From the IMG/VR virus record IMGVR_UViG_3300031951_021456, positions 62,001 through 126,000 of that record: DNA of 64,000 nucleotides; one strand, given 5' to 3'. The position numbers and the translations under genes were made by a program. This stretch comes from a virus. The notes under the pieces are model-generated. The model worked only from the letters and a program-made list of their open reading frames with translations. It searched no databases and was not told the origin of the DNA. Below are positions 34,355 through 42,272 of the stretch, one piece after another (the stretch's first letter is position 1; the number at the start of each line of letters is the position of its first letter).

Positions 34355-34561
34355 ATGCCCCAAAATTTCCCAAATTCAACGGCAATTGAAAGTATTTCTG
34401 AACTAATTGATAATAAGGTTACCATTAAATGGAAAAATGGCAATTCATACACATATACAGTATTAAACCCTGAAAGCTTCTTAAGAGATCTTTCCAATGT
34501 AAAATCAGTCGGGAGTTTTGTTAATCGCAAAATTCAAGAAAACACCCTCCAATTAGTATAA
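34355..34561 (+). CDS. KTSC-domain-like small protein (68 aa)
   Basis: Strand pair with Ser-Ile-Ser-Glu... VTIKWKNGNSYTYTVLNPES, then SVGSFVNRKI: the KTSC mini-domain pattern found in phage and bacterial conflict genes. Role unknown. Confidence 0.65.
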   Translation: MPQNFPNSTAIESISELIDNKVTIKWKNGNSYTYTVLNPESFLRDLSNVKSVGSFVNRKIQENTLQLV

Positions 34562-34571
34562 GGTAATTTAA

Positions 34572-34805
34572 ATGTCTTTAAGTACCATTGAACGTCTATC
34601 TCCATTTTCTTCAAGTTTCACTTGGGATGATTACACAAATGAACTCTATCGGTTTTCTGATGATTATGGATATCTTTCGGTTGAACAGATGAAAAATGAA
34701 ATAGAACGGTTTAGGATGTTCAGTTTTACTGATAAAATTAATTTTACAATGACTGTTGAGGATTTCGTTGACTTCTTATTTGATGCAAACTCCAATCACA
34801 CCTGA
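34572..34805 (+). CDS. Small unknown protein (77 aa)
   Basis: Aromatic and acidic; no motif. First of a chain of overlapping tiny genes: its end overlaps the next by 23 bases. Confidence 0.6.
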   Translation: MSLSTIERLSPFSSSFTWDDYTNELYRFSDDYGYLSVEQMKNEIERFRMFSFTDKINFTMTVEDFVDFLFDANSNHT

Positions 34806-34890
34806 TCCTAATTATCTTTACAACTTATATGAAGAAGAAGAACCAGAGGACCAACCGGAAGATGCCGAGTTTGATGATGAATCAAACTGA
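34783..34890 (+). CDS. Acidic micro-protein (35 aa)
   Basis: Encodes MQTPITPDPNYLYNLYEEEE and an Asp/Glu-rich tail, overlapping genes at both ends. A DNA-mimic-like acidic peptide is possible but speculative. Confidence 0.45.
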   Translation: MQTPITPDPNYLYNLYEEEEPEDQPEDAEFDDESN

Positions 34891-34990
34891 AGACATTTTT
34901 CTAAATGATGATTTTGGTTCACAGCTTCATGAATTTTTAGATCCAGAACTTTTACAAATTTTAGACAATTATGAATTTGACGAAAACTGA
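34877..34990 (+). CDS. Acidic micro-protein (37 aa)
   Basis: MNQTEDIFLNDDFGSQLHEF and LDPELLQILDNYEFDEN; overlaps the previous and following tiny genes in different frames. Confidence 0.45.
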   Translation: MNQTEDIFLNDDFGSQLHEFLDPELLQILDNYEFDEN

Positions 34991-35123
34991 CTTTAATGAT
35001 ATTCTCAAAACCCTTGATGAAGCTAAAACCGCAGATGAACTCTTAACTGCACTTAATAAAATTGGACACAATGAAAACTGTCCCAATGAGGCTTTACAAG
35101 ATCAACCAATGACCTATTCTTGA
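34971..35123 (+). CDS. Small helical protein (50 aa)
   Basis: MNLTKTDFNDILKTLDEAKT start; overlaps the previous gene by 20 bases. A dyad-type promoter lies within its 3' end. Confidence 0.5.
   Translation: MNLTKTDFNDILKTLDEAKTADELLTALNKIGHNENCPNEALQDQPMTYS
35064..35120 (+). promoter_or_regulatory. Dyad-type promoter inside a small gene
   Basis: GGACACAATGAAAACTGTCC at 35064-35083; TATTCT at 35115-35120. Confidence 0.45.
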
Positions 35124-35144
35124 AATGTAACTACCACTTACACC

Positions 35145-35354
35145 ATGATCAATCTCAAACCAACTGAAAATACCATGAGCACCTCTGAAGAGGCTGCTCT
35201 TATTCTCTCTGATATTTTTGATGGAGATCTTGTCGCACAACAAGCAGCCATTGAAGAATTCTCTCTGTTTACTGATGAAGACATTTTGGACCAAGAAGAT
35301 GCTCTTTATGATCGTTATCTCCCTGTCAGGGAGGTTTCTTCTATCCAAGAGTAA
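35145..35354 (+). CDS. Small acidic helical protein (69 aa)
   Basis: Acidic and Glu-rich (AAIEEFSLFTDEDILDQEDA). ATG 35175 (MSTSEEAAL) is an alternative start. Overlaps the next ORF by 47 bases. Confidence 0.55.
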   Translation: MINLKPTENTMSTSEEAALILSDIFDGDLVAQQAAIEEFSLFTDEDILDQEDALYDRYLPVREVSSIQE

Positions 35355-35508
35355 TTCCCGCTATAGCATTCATGCAAATGGGTGTATAGTAAATGTAGGA
35401 GACTTAAATTCAGCCTACATGATTGCATACAGAATGGCCAGCTCTTTTGGCCATTCTTTCATTTATGACAATCTTTTCAATAAAACAATTGATGAGTATT
35501 TTGAATGA
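35308..35508 (+). CDS. Small unknown protein (66 aa)
   Basis: Start uncertain; ATG 35308 lies within the previous gene. YMIAYRMASSFGHSFIYDNL is the best-formed segment. Its stop overlaps the next ATG, consistent with coupling. Confidence 0.4.
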   Translation: MIVISLSGRFLLSKSNSRYSIHANGCIVNVGDLNSAYMIAYRMASSFGHSFIYDNLFNKTIDEYFE

Positions 35509-35909
35509 TCTATTCTAAAAGACATTTAGCATTTTCTGAGTTATTTCCATCAGCATTAACACAACCAGAAGAATTTATAGGTCGTAACTGGAAAAATGTT
35601 TTAAATATTTGGATTTTCCTGGATACTATAGATTGTGCTCAATTACATAGAATATATTCAATCTGCTTTCATCCATGTTATGATTATAAATATAGATCAC
35701 TATTGTCTCAATATTCTTTTGAAGAATGCGAATATAGCAGTGATATTTATAATTTAACTCCTAGTGGATTTGATTATCTTGTATTAGAGCTAATATTAGA
35801 ACAAACATTGATGGAAAATCAAATACCCTTGAGGTATCTTCCAAATCTATGCGATTTTATGCCACTTTTTAAATCGTCCATGGATGGCTCAAATAGCTTT
35901 CAGCCATAG
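35505..35909 (+). CDS. LGPNWK family member 11, divergent (134 aa)
   Basis: FIGRNWKNVLNIWIFLDTID replaces the usual block; the rest is divergent and ends LPNLCDFMPLF. Function unknown. Confidence 0.7.
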   Translation: MIYSKRHLAFSELFPSALTQPEEFIGRNWKNVLNIWIFLDTIDCAQLHRIYSICFHPCYDYKYRSLLSQYSFEECEYSSDIYNLTPSGFDYLVLELILEQTLMENQIPLRYLPNLCDFMPLFKSSMDGSNSFQP

Positions 35910-35936
35910 TAGTCTAGATTTGACAACAAACTTCCA

Positions 35937-36512
35937 ATGAAACTTTTCACTCAAGTTTTCCACTATCGGGTGTTACAAGAGCTTTCACTTGATGAACTGT
36001 CAAGTTTTAAGGAACACAATAGACTTAGAGTTTTTCATCATAAGGGGACAAGTTGTGTAACTTGTGGTAAAATCGGAACTAGACTCATTCAAGGTGCTGG
36101 TCGGGGTTCAAAACATTGGGATATTTATACAGATGATCTATATCCTTTAACTGTGGATCACATTATTCCAAAGAGCTTAGGTGGAAGTGATGATTTAGAA
36201 AATTTGCAACCAATGTGCGCAGGATGCAACTTCAGAAAAGGAAACGGCAAACCTTATAATCCTGGGCCGAAACCATGGACCCCTAAAGGATACCAACCTT
36301 GTTCATTGCTTGAAGACTTTAACATTTTAATTGGTAAAACTGTCTGGAAGAGAAAAAGATCTAATGGAGGCTTTAAGAAATCAATATATCAATTAGGAAC
36401 TGTTGATACTATTTTTATGGAAGATAATTCGCAACACTACGCCAGAATAACCGATAACCCTCACTCCAAATTTACAATTAAAGCCCTTTACATTCCATTG
36501 AAAGAACAATGA
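35937..36512 (+). CDS. HNH endonuclease
   Basis: Cys40/Cys43 and Cys94/Cys97 frame the zinc site; the catalytic DH is at 74-75 (LTVDHIIPKSLGGSDDLENL), followed by CAGCNFRKGN. 191 aa with a C-terminal domain likely for DNA recognition. No intron is evident around it, so it may be a free-standing nuclease of the homing or host-attacking type. Confidence 0.9.
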   Translation: MKLFTQVFHYRVLQELSLDELSSFKEHNRLRVFHHKGTSCVTCGKIGTRLIQGAGRGSKHWDIYTDDLYPLTVDHIIPKSLGGSDDLENLQPMCAGCNFRKGNGKPYNPGPKPWTPKGYQPCSLLEDFNILIGKTVWKRKRSNGGFKKSIYQLGTVDTIFMEDNSQHYARITDNPHSKFTIKALYIPLKEQ

Positions 36513-36670
36513 AAGTCACCAAAAAGTCAAAGAAGCCATTTAAATCTGGAGAAAAGATAGCAACCGTTAAGAGTATAATTTCTCATCCAATTTTAAATAG
36601 ACCAGCATACACTTTTTATGAAGATGATTCCTATGTAGCTTGTGAGACATGCAATATTATTGAGGAATAG
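36509..36670 (+). CDS. Small unknown protein (53 aa)
   Basis: ATGA overlap with the HNH gene. Basic N-terminus MKVTKKSKKPFKSGEKIATV then a beta segment HPILNRPAYTFYEDDSYVAC with CETC near the end. Confidence 0.6.
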   Translation: MKVTKKSKKPFKSGEKIATVKSIISHPILNRPAYTFYEDDSYVACETCNIIEE

Positions 36671-36728
36671 TGGACGGTTCAAAATCTGTCCACTATCAAT
36701 TTAAGGAACTCCATAACTGACCTATTAT
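36670..36728 (+). promoter_or_regulatory. Dyad-type promoter
   Basis: Perfect GTGGAC/GTCCAC arms (36670-36675, 36688-36693); TATTAT at 36723-36728. Confidence 0.6.
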
Positions 36729-36754
36729 TAAAGAGTTCAACCCAATTCAATTAA

Positions 36755-37150
36755 ATGGCTCGCCTCTCTGAATTGTCTCCAGAAGAATTGTTTGAAAGTC
36801 ACCATATTTGTTTAAACAGGCCAAAAATTCAAGAAGGTCAGCTTACAATTCTTGCAGAAAAGCTCGCTGAAATTGAAGAAAATTTGGAAAAATTGGAAGC
36901 TTCAAAGGCATTAATTCGCTCAGAAGCTCTTAAATTAATGCAAGAACGTAAATCAGATAAACCATTTAATAGTCAGTATGGTAAATTTACAATATGTTCC
37001 GGCAAAAAAACAAAAGTTTTCACATGCCCTAAGGTGAAAAGAGCACAAACAACCCTAGACAATGCAAAAAGAAAAGCAACCGAAAATGGTCAATTTGAGA
37101 CTAAACAAGGAGATGATTCTCTTAGATTTGATTCTGTCCCTTTGAATTAA
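36755..37150 (+). CDS. Coiled-coil protein (131 aa)
   Basis: Residues 25-70 are Glu/Lys-rich heptads (LAEKLAEIEENLEKLEASKA), followed by a basic segment KKTKVFTCPKVKRAQTTLDN. Size and layout recall small phage proteins that accompany recombination functions, but this is not certain. Confidence 0.65.
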   Translation: MARLSELSPEELFESHHICLNRPKIQEGQLTILAEKLAEIEENLEKLEASKALIRSEALKLMQERKSDKPFNSQYGKFTICSGKKTKVFTCPKVKRAQTTLDNAKRKATENGQFETKQGDDSLRFDSVPLN

Positions 37151-37179
37151 TTAAACCACAACATTAGTTACCCAATAAA

Positions 37180-37389
37180 ATGAAATTCACCGATTTGCGC
37201 CTTAAATTGACTTGGAAACAGCTCATTCTCCTGAGACTGGGGTTTTTATATTTTGGAATCGTGGGAAGTTTATTTCCAGCAAAAACATCTTTGATAATTT
37301 ATGAATGGTTTAGGGTTAATAAAGATGAGTTATATTTAAAAATTATGGCAATCTGTGATTATCTGAGCAGTCAAGATAAAAATTCATAA
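37180..37389 (+). CDS. Single-span membrane protein (69 aa)
   Basis: Membrane segment from LILLRLGFLYFGIVGSLF (about 15-33) with a basic N-terminal flank. Function unknown. Confidence 0.6.
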   Translation: MKFTDLRLKLTWKQLILLRLGFLYFGIVGSLFPAKTSLIIYEWFRVNKDELYLKIMAICDYLSSQDKNS

Positions 37390-37439
37390 GAACTCCTTAT
37401 CATTCAAAGCTTGACAAACCATAATCTTACCACTATCAT
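37386..37439 (+). promoter_or_regulatory. Sigma70-type promoter with ATAAG-N5-CTTAT dyad
   Basis: Dyad 37386-37400, TTGACA 37411-37416, 17-bp spacer, TATCAT 37434-37439; sets the next start at 37465. Confidence 0.8.
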
Positions 37440-37464
37440 TAAAAGATCTTCAACACTTGAACTG

Positions 37465-38040
37465 ATGAATCTCAATCAAGCTGCTCAAAACATGGTTTCT
37501 TTCTGGGAAGATCCAAGGAACATTCCATTCAAGGGCCAATTAATCTCTTTAGATGGCGATACACCATGCATGTGTGCACAAGGCCAAACCCTCTTTAAAG
37601 AGGGCGATTATTCGGTTAATCAGCTAGAGATGATGCCTCAAGAAGTAGCAGATAAAGAAACTGCACGAATCTTAGGAATCTCAGTTTCTCATTCTAGGCT
37701 CTTGCGTAGAATTAATGATTCTTGTCCAGATGCTCCACAAGATGTTCTAACTAATCCAGAAAAATATCTAGGGCATAATTATGAAGCTGTACTGAAATTT
37801 TGGTATCTTTTGGATACTTTGAGTCGTGAAGATTTTGATATAGTTGATAAGCGTTGTTATGATATAGTTTCTGCTTTCTCAGCAGCTTATGCTATTATAG
37901 GCTCTGAGTATGCAAATGCAGCTTTTGATGCTGCCATTGGTCTTGTTGCAGGTTATGCAACTCTTGAACTCATCGGCTCACATAAACTTCAAGAACATGT
38001 TTTTCTTCCTATGTTCTCTTTTACTCAACTTCAGCCATGA
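37465..38040 (+). CDS. CAQG-domain plus LGPNWK domain fusion (member 12)
   Basis: 191 aa. The N-terminal domain (MCAQGQTLFKEGDYSVNQLE, VADKETARILGISVSHSRLL) resembles a unit I associate with cyanobacterial and phage proteins; it leads directly into the family block DVLTNPEKYLGHNYEAVLKF and the ELIGSHKLQEHVFLPMFSF end. So two modules are fused. ATG 37465 follows a clear promoter; the TTG inside its -35 is rejected as start. Confidence 0.8.
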   Translation: MNLNQAAQNMVSFWEDPRNIPFKGQLISLDGDTPCMCAQGQTLFKEGDYSVNQLEMMPQEVADKETARILGISVSHSRLLRRINDSCPDAPQDVLTNPEKYLGHNYEAVLKFWYLLDTLSREDFDIVDKRCYDIVSAFSAAYAIIGSEYANAAFDAAIGLVAGYATLELIGSHKLQEHVFLPMFSFTQLQP

Positions 38041-38198
38041 ATGAATACTATGACGATGAAGAGTTCCTTGAGGAACAAGAAGTCTCCGATGATGATGATG
38101 ATGATCGTTCAGATGATTACAGTCTAGAGGTTGATCCACCATCAGTTAGATCTGCATCACTGTTGCGTAGATCTTTGCCGATACCTAGGCTTTACTGA
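38037..38198 (+). CDS. Acidic small protein (53 aa)
   Basis: ATGA overlap with the fusion gene. Asp/Glu-rich with six consecutive Asp (SDDDDDDR) in the middle and a hydrophobic/basic tail (SLLRRSLPIPRLY). Confidence 0.5.
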   Translation: MNEYYDDEEFLEEQEVSDDDDDDRSDDYSLEVDPPSVRSASLLRRSLPIPRLY

Positions 38199-38251
38199 TA
38201 AGAACTCCTTATCATTCAAAGCTTGACAAGCTCCAAACAATCCACTATTCT
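38198..38251 (+). promoter_or_regulatory. Sigma70-type promoter with dyad
   Basis: ATAAG-N5-CTTAT at 38198-38212; TTGACA 38223-38228; TATTCT 38246-38251. Confidence 0.8.
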
Positions 38252-38274
38252 GTATTTGTTGTTAAACAACTCCA

Positions 38275-38754
38275 ATGACTTCAACTCTTCAGCTCCAAAT
38301 CAACGGCAACACGGTTTCAGGATCTGCTCAGGAACTTGTTGAACTGCTTCAAAAAATTCCTACGGTTGTTGCAAATAAGCCCAAGAAAAACAGCAGGAAA
38401 AAAGCTACACAAGTCCAACAGACATTTGAACAATTTATCGTTCAACAAATTACACCAGAACTAGGATATGCACTTGCCCAACATGTTGTGGATGTTTTGG
38501 AGGGTATTAAAAATACAGAGCCAGATTTTCGCAAGTTTCGGGCAATGTATAGCAAAGTGGAAACAATTGAGCATCGTCAACTTCTTAAGGTTGTCAGTGC
38601 AGCATATCGTGTGAAATATGCCCGCTTCCAAAAAGAACAATACCTCTCTGCTATTTTTTCAACAATTAAATATGCAACAATCTGCCCCCATTGTGGTTCT
38701 CTTGCTGCAGAATTTATTGTTCGTCTAAAACAAGAAGGTTACTTCAACGATTGA
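38275..38754 (+). CDS. Unknown protein with basic linker and CPHCGS knuckle (159 aa)
   Basis: N-terminal 30 residues, then a very basic linker (NKPKKNSRKKATQVQ), a helical core, and a C-terminal single knuckle CPHCGS. Nucleic-acid binding is possible. Ends at a strong terminator. Confidence 0.65.
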   Translation: MTSTLQLQINGNTVSGSAQELVELLQKIPTVVANKPKKNSRKKATQVQQTFEQFIVQQITPELGYALAQHVVDVLEGIKNTEPDFRKFRAMYSKVETIEHRQLLKVVSAAYRVKYARFQKEQYLSAIFSTIKYATICPHCGSLAAEFIVRLKQEGYFND

Positions 38755-38762
38755 TCGCACCT

Positions 38763-38786
38763 GCCCCAATTCATTTGGGGCTTTTT
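38763..38786 (+). terminator. Intrinsic terminator
   Basis: GCCCCAA/TTGGGGC stem, 5-nt loop, TTTTT. Confidence 0.8.
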
Positions 38787-38805
38787 GCTCTTCAAACAAC
38801 CTCTC

Positions 38806-39162
38806 ATGAAAATCTATCTTGACGATGATGCCAACTACAGAATCACTCCTGATGGTTGGCACAGAACATTTACAGCATCAGAAACCATAGAATTACTAAA
38901 AACCGAACAAGTAACACATCTAAGTCTAGATCATGATCTAGGACCACTTGAAGCTGGAACGGGTTATGATGTTGTGTGCTGGATTGAACAAATGGTTATT
39001 GAGAAACAATTTAATCCACCAATTATGACAATTCATTCAGCGAATCCGGTTGGAAGACAAAAAATGCAAGCAGCTATACAGATGATTTACCACCACTTCA
39101 AAGTAACTCAGCCAACATTGTGGGACGAGTTTATTTCAAACTTACAAACCTCAAATTCATGA
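38806..39162 (+). CDS. cREC-type receiver domain protein
   Basis: MKIYLDDDANYR and later LSLDHDLGPLEAGTGYDVVC give the acidic pocket (D6-D8, D42, D44), with a HSANPVGRQKMQAAI helix: the 'cyclic-phosphate processing receiver' pattern associated with RNA repair genes. ATG 38806 chosen. Fits with the RNA ligases and kinase in the window, though not adjacent to them. Overlaps the next gene's start. Confidence 0.75.
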   Translation: MKIYLDDDANYRITPDGWHRTFTASETIELLKTEQVTHLSLDHDLGPLEAGTGYDVVCWIEQMVIEKQFNPPIMTIHSANPVGRQKMQAAIQMIYHHFKVTQPTLWDEFISNLQTSNS

Positions 39163-39608
39163 CATACTCTAAGATACATCAAGCAGTTTCAAAAAAACTT
39201 AATACCCCTGAAGTTTTAATTGACCCAGAGAAATTTTTAGGAGAAAATTTCCAAATTGTCCTGGAATTTTGGAAATTTATTGATACACTGCTTCCTAAAG
39301 ATTTTGAGCGTATTTCATCTAGATATAATGAATTACATGAAAGGGAAGGTGATCTTGCAAGAAAGCTTGATTTCTGTTTAGAAGGTATCAACACACCAGT
39401 TAGAATAGCATGTTTTGATTCTGCCTATAATAACTACATGTACTCAACGTCTACATATAGAGCTGTTGCCTTTTCTATAGTTTATGCCACTCATGAATTA
39501 ATTAATTACTATAATAGCGATAATAGCGATAAACAATTGTACTTCCTGCCTTTGTTTGAAGAATTTTTGGTTGAGATTAATAAGAACTCCTTATCTAAAA
39601 CCCCTTGA
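39159..39608 (+). CDS. LGPNWK family member 13, divergent (149 aa)
   Basis: DPEKFLGENFQIVLEFWKFI block; the end (YNSDNSDKQLYFLPLFEEFL) lengthened. Overlaps the previous gene (ATGA). Its last residues run into the next promoter. Confidence 0.75.
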   Translation: MTYSKIHQAVSKKLNTPEVLIDPEKFLGENFQIVLEFWKFIDTLLPKDFERISSRYNELHEREGDLARKLDFCLEGINTPVRIACFDSAYNNYMYSTSTYRAVAFSIVYATHELINYYNSDNSDKQLYFLPLFEEFLVEINKNSLSKTP

Positions 39609-39633
39609 CAACTTAAGAGATTTCCATTATTCT
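39580..39633 (+). promoter_or_regulatory. Sigma70-type promoter with dyad
   Basis: ATAAG-N5-CTTAT 39580-39594; TTGACA 39605-39610; TATTCT 39628-39633. Confidence 0.75.
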
Positions 39634-39654
39634 TAAATCAATCGCCCAACACCA

Positions 39655-40251
39655 ATGAATCTCAATCAAGCGGCCCAAAACATGGTTTCCTTCTGGGAGG
39701 ATCCGAGAAACATTCCATTTAAGTGCAAATTAATATCTTTTACTGATAGTGGTAAACCTTGCATGTGTGCACAAGGACAAACACTCTTTAAAGAAGGTGG
39801 GTATTCTGTGGATCAGCTAAAGGAGATGCCTCAAGAAGTAGCAGATAAAGAAACTGCACGAATCTTAGGAATCTCAGTTTCTCATTCTTGGCTCTTGCGG
39901 CATATCAACGATTCTAGACTAGGTGCTCCGCAAGATGTTCTAACTAATCCAGAAAAATATCTTGGTCCCAATTGGGAAGCTGTACTGAAATTTTGGCATC
40001 TTTTGGATACTTTGAGTATGGACGAACTTAAGTGGGAAAAAGTTGGAATCCGCTTTTGTGCTTTAGATGAGTTTTATAGATGTTATTCTGAGAATGCAGT
40101 TTTAAAAGCTGCTGAAGATAATATAGAGATTTTCCATGCAAAAAACGTTTTCAATGATTGTTGTCGTGGTGTAGGTTTGGCAACCCTTGAAATCATTGGG
40201 TCTCATAAACTTCAAGAACATGTTTTTCTTCCTATGTTCTCCAACCTTTGA
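39655..40251 (+). CDS. CAQG-domain plus LGPNWK domain fusion (member 14)
   Basis: 198 aa, paralogue of the 37465 gene over the whole N-terminal domain (MNLNQAAQNMVSFWEDPRNI) and family block NPEKYLGPNWEAVLKFWHLL; the core differs. Both copies sit behind near-identical promoters. Confidence 0.8.
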   Translation: MNLNQAAQNMVSFWEDPRNIPFKCKLISFTDSGKPCMCAQGQTLFKEGGYSVDQLKEMPQEVADKETARILGISVSHSWLLRHINDSRLGAPQDVLTNPEKYLGPNWEAVLKFWHLLDTLSMDELKWEKVGIRFCALDEFYRCYSENAVLKAAEDNIEIFHAKNVFNDCCRGVGLATLEIIGSHKLQEHVFLPMFSNL

Positions 40252-40827
40252 ATGATCATGAAACTTAAAGATCTCATCAAAAATCTGAATAGCCCGTCAT
40301 TTCCATTTTATGGTGATGAGTTTCTTCAAGAATTTGGAATTCATGATTATGTTAATTTACATGATAATGGCTTCACTGAAACATATATAAAAGTCTGGTA
40401 TTGCACTGATACTTGGGTTGGGCTTAAAGTTATTTTACTTGATGATGAACCTATTTGCATTTCAAGACAAAATTGCAGAAAAGGTGATATTCACTATGAA
40501 TGGCTCAATGAAGAAAAATTTCTAAGAACCAAAAGGTTTGTTGAGTCTCTTATTGATGAGCCAGATAAAATGAATATAGCTTATGCAAATTTAGAAGAAG
40601 ATTTTGACTGTTGTTATAGTGTTGAATATACAGGCCAATTGATGGAGAACTTTCATTCAAAAGCCATTCATAATGATAAAAATGTTACGTTAGATTGGGT
40701 AAAAATAAGACAAGAAATACAAAATGATAGAATCACCAAAAATGTCTGGATTTTTAGTGAAGAAGGCCAGGCTTCAGTATGTTTGGATATTAGTGAACTA
40801 AAAATTCCAATTAACACAATTAACTGA
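40252..40827 (+). CDS. Unknown protein (191 aa)
   Basis: Second ATG at 40258 also possible. Alpha/beta; no known motif. Ends one base before the next ATG. Confidence 0.65.
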   Translation: MIMKLKDLIKNLNSPSFPFYGDEFLQEFGIHDYVNLHDNGFTETYIKVWYCTDTWVGLKVILLDDEPICISRQNCRKGDIHYEWLNEEKFLRTKRFVESLIDEPDKMNIAYANLEEDFDCCYSVEYTGQLMENFHSKAIHNDKNVTLDWVKIRQEIQNDRITKNVWIFSEEGQASVCLDISELKIPINTIN

Positions 40828-40828
40828 A

Positions 40829-41092
40829 ATGAAACAAACTTTCTGGACTTCAAATTCTAATGCTAAGGAAATTCAAGGTTTACTCAAAAAATATAAAACG
40901 ATAAGATTTCGGGCAAATCCTATAATTATTGGAGATAGAATTGAATTTTGTTTGGGGGGAGATGTTGAAGAATTTAATCAATTTAACCAAGATGTAGATC
41001 TAATTGAGGAGAAATTAAAGGAAATTGATAAGAAACCACTGGGATTTTTTGGACAGTTGAAAAACTGGCTCAAAAATGATTTCATCAGCTAA
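40829..41092 (+). CDS. Small unknown protein (87 aa)
   Basis: Short alpha/beta unit with an acidic middle and amphipathic C-terminal helix (FFGQLKNWLKNDF). Not recognised. Confidence 0.6.
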   Translation: MKQTFWTSNSNAKEIQGLLKKYKTIRFRANPIIIGDRIEFCLGGDVEEFNQFNQDVDLIEEKLKEIDKKPLGFFGQLKNWLKNDFIS

Positions 41093-41133
41093 AATTTTTA
41101 GTAAGATTAAATAGCAACACTCAAACAAAAACT

Positions 41134-41298
41134 ATGAAGCCAGTTTTAATCTATCTGTATGTTGCAGCAGCTTTGGGTACTGCAATTGGATTGGGTAATG
41201 CCTCACCTCAAACCTCTGCGAAACAATTAGCTGCTGTAAGTATTTTATGGCCAGTCTATCATGTAGCAGTTTACACCTATAAGACTGCCAAGGACTAA
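41134..41298 (+). CDS. Small membrane protein (54 aa)
   Basis: Two hydrophobic segments (VLIYLYVAAALGTAIGLG and AAVSILWPVYHVAVYTY) with a short basic tail. Its stop codon overlaps the next promoter's upstream dyad. Confidence 0.55.
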   Translation: MKPVLIYLYVAAALGTAIGLGNASPQTSAKQLAAVSILWPVYHVAVYTYKTAKD

Positions 41299-41351
41299 TA
41301 AGAACTCCTTATCATTCAAAGCTTGACATTTTTTGAATACGGCGCCAAACT
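41298..41351 (+). promoter_or_regulatory. TTGACA promoter with dyad, weak -10
   Basis: Dyad 41298-41312, TTGACA 41323-41328; the -10 position (41346-41351) is CAAACT, a poor match, suggesting a decayed or activator-dependent promoter. Confidence 0.5.
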
Positions 41352-41380
41352 CAATTTATCCAAATGAACATGGCCAACAA

Positions 41381-41797
41381 ATGACAAACCACTCTTCAGA
41401 AAAAAATCAACAGTGGCTGGAAATGGAACAGACACTACAAGATAATGGTGGTAGTCAGCGAGTTAAAAGTATTTTGAAATATGTTTTAATGAATTTGGGT
41501 TACAGTCACAGAAGAGATTCTGTGATTTATTATCCAATTTACAACAAATCAGAAGTTTACTTCAATGGTGTTCTTATTGCAACTATTGATAAAAGACATA
41601 AGGCTGTTATTCTACCAAAATATGAGGAAGTACACCGAACAAAACCCGTAAAAGAAATGGTGAATAGAATTTTGATGCGTTTTTGTGGTGTAAAACTATT
41701 TCAGAAGGATAAAGCATGGTCTATTGTTAAACCATATGAAGATAATATGAATTTGGTTGAATCCATTTCAGTTCCTTTTCATGAATTAGACTCATAA
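41381..41797 (+). CDS. RTKSTKERLN-type paralogue 1 (138 aa)
   Basis: ATG 41381 preferred, since the upstream in-frame TTG lies inside the promoter. Shares with the 52352 and 57182 genes a unit: strand-rich middle, a 'T-P/K-S-KE-(L/V)NRIL' helix (KPVKEMVNRILMRFCGV) and FQKDKAW at the end. Function unknown. Confidence 0.65.
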   Translation: MTNHSSEKNQQWLEMEQTLQDNGGSQRVKSILKYVLMNLGYSHRRDSVIYYPIYNKSEVYFNGVLIATIDKRHKAVILPKYEEVHRTKPVKEMVNRILMRFCGVKLFQKDKAWSIVKPYEDNMNLVESISVPFHELDS

Positions 41798-41819
41798 GAT
41801 CTGCTAATGCCTCAGGTGC

Positions 41820-41848
41820 TTGACAAACCATAATTCTTCCCCTATCAT
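41820..41848 (+). promoter_or_regulatory. Sigma70-type promoter
   Basis: TTGACA 41820-41825, 17-bp spacer, TATCAT 41843-41848; the bases downstream to the ATG are nearly identical to the promoter at 48582. Confidence 0.75.
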
Positions 41849-41873
41849 TAAAAAGTCTTCAACCCTTGAGCAA

Positions 41874-42266
41874 ATGAATCTTGCAGAACGTCTTAAGCGC
41901 CATTCTGACTTTTGTTCCGGCCTACCTGGTGGCGTGCGGTTTGATGCTCCCGGCGAGGATCTCAACTGGGCCAACCTCAACTGCGCCAATCTCAGTGACG
42001 CCAATCTCAACTGCGCCACCGGCAACATGAGGGAAATTAAGACCTCTCAATTTGACCAATGGGGCATTACATGGACACGATCCCCGGAAGGTATTGATTA
42101 TCTTCAAATTGGATGTCAACGACATCAACTTGAAAAGTGGAAAAATGCGGATCCACGATGGATTACTGCAATGGATCCGGCAGCGCCTGAATGGTGGGAA
42201 AAATATGGTCAATTTACCATCCAAATGGTTGAGCTTTCACCGGCTGTTGCATGGGGGCACGACTGA
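41874..42266 (+). CDS. Pentapeptide-repeat protein (130 aa)
   Basis: LNWANLNCANLSDANLNCAT gives three to four A(N/D)LxX pentapeptides. The remainder (IDYLQIGCQRHQLEKWKN, WWEKYGQFTIQMVEL) resembles a domain seen with phage pentapeptide genes. GC-richer than its neighbours. May mimic DNA structure, but this is only a family-level guess. Confidence 0.7.
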   Translation: MNLAERLKRHSDFCSGLPGGVRFDAPGEDLNWANLNCANLSDANLNCATGNMREIKTSQFDQWGITWTRSPEGIDYLQIGCQRHQLEKWKNADPRWITAMDPAAPEWWEKYGQFTIQMVELSPAVAWGHD

Positions 42267-42272
42267 CGCCGC

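Noticed and set aside
37411-37464. TTG starts lying inside TTGACA hexamers (also at 38785-type, 41820, 42273, 46379, 48582)
   Set aside because: These extend the ORFs upstream through the promoter; an ATG 50-54 bases further with a normal leader is the real start.
41804-42028. Minus-strand ORF opposite the pentapeptide gene
   Set aside because: Mirror of the pentapeptide repeats; repeats such as RLAQLRLAQLR are typical of antisense frames.
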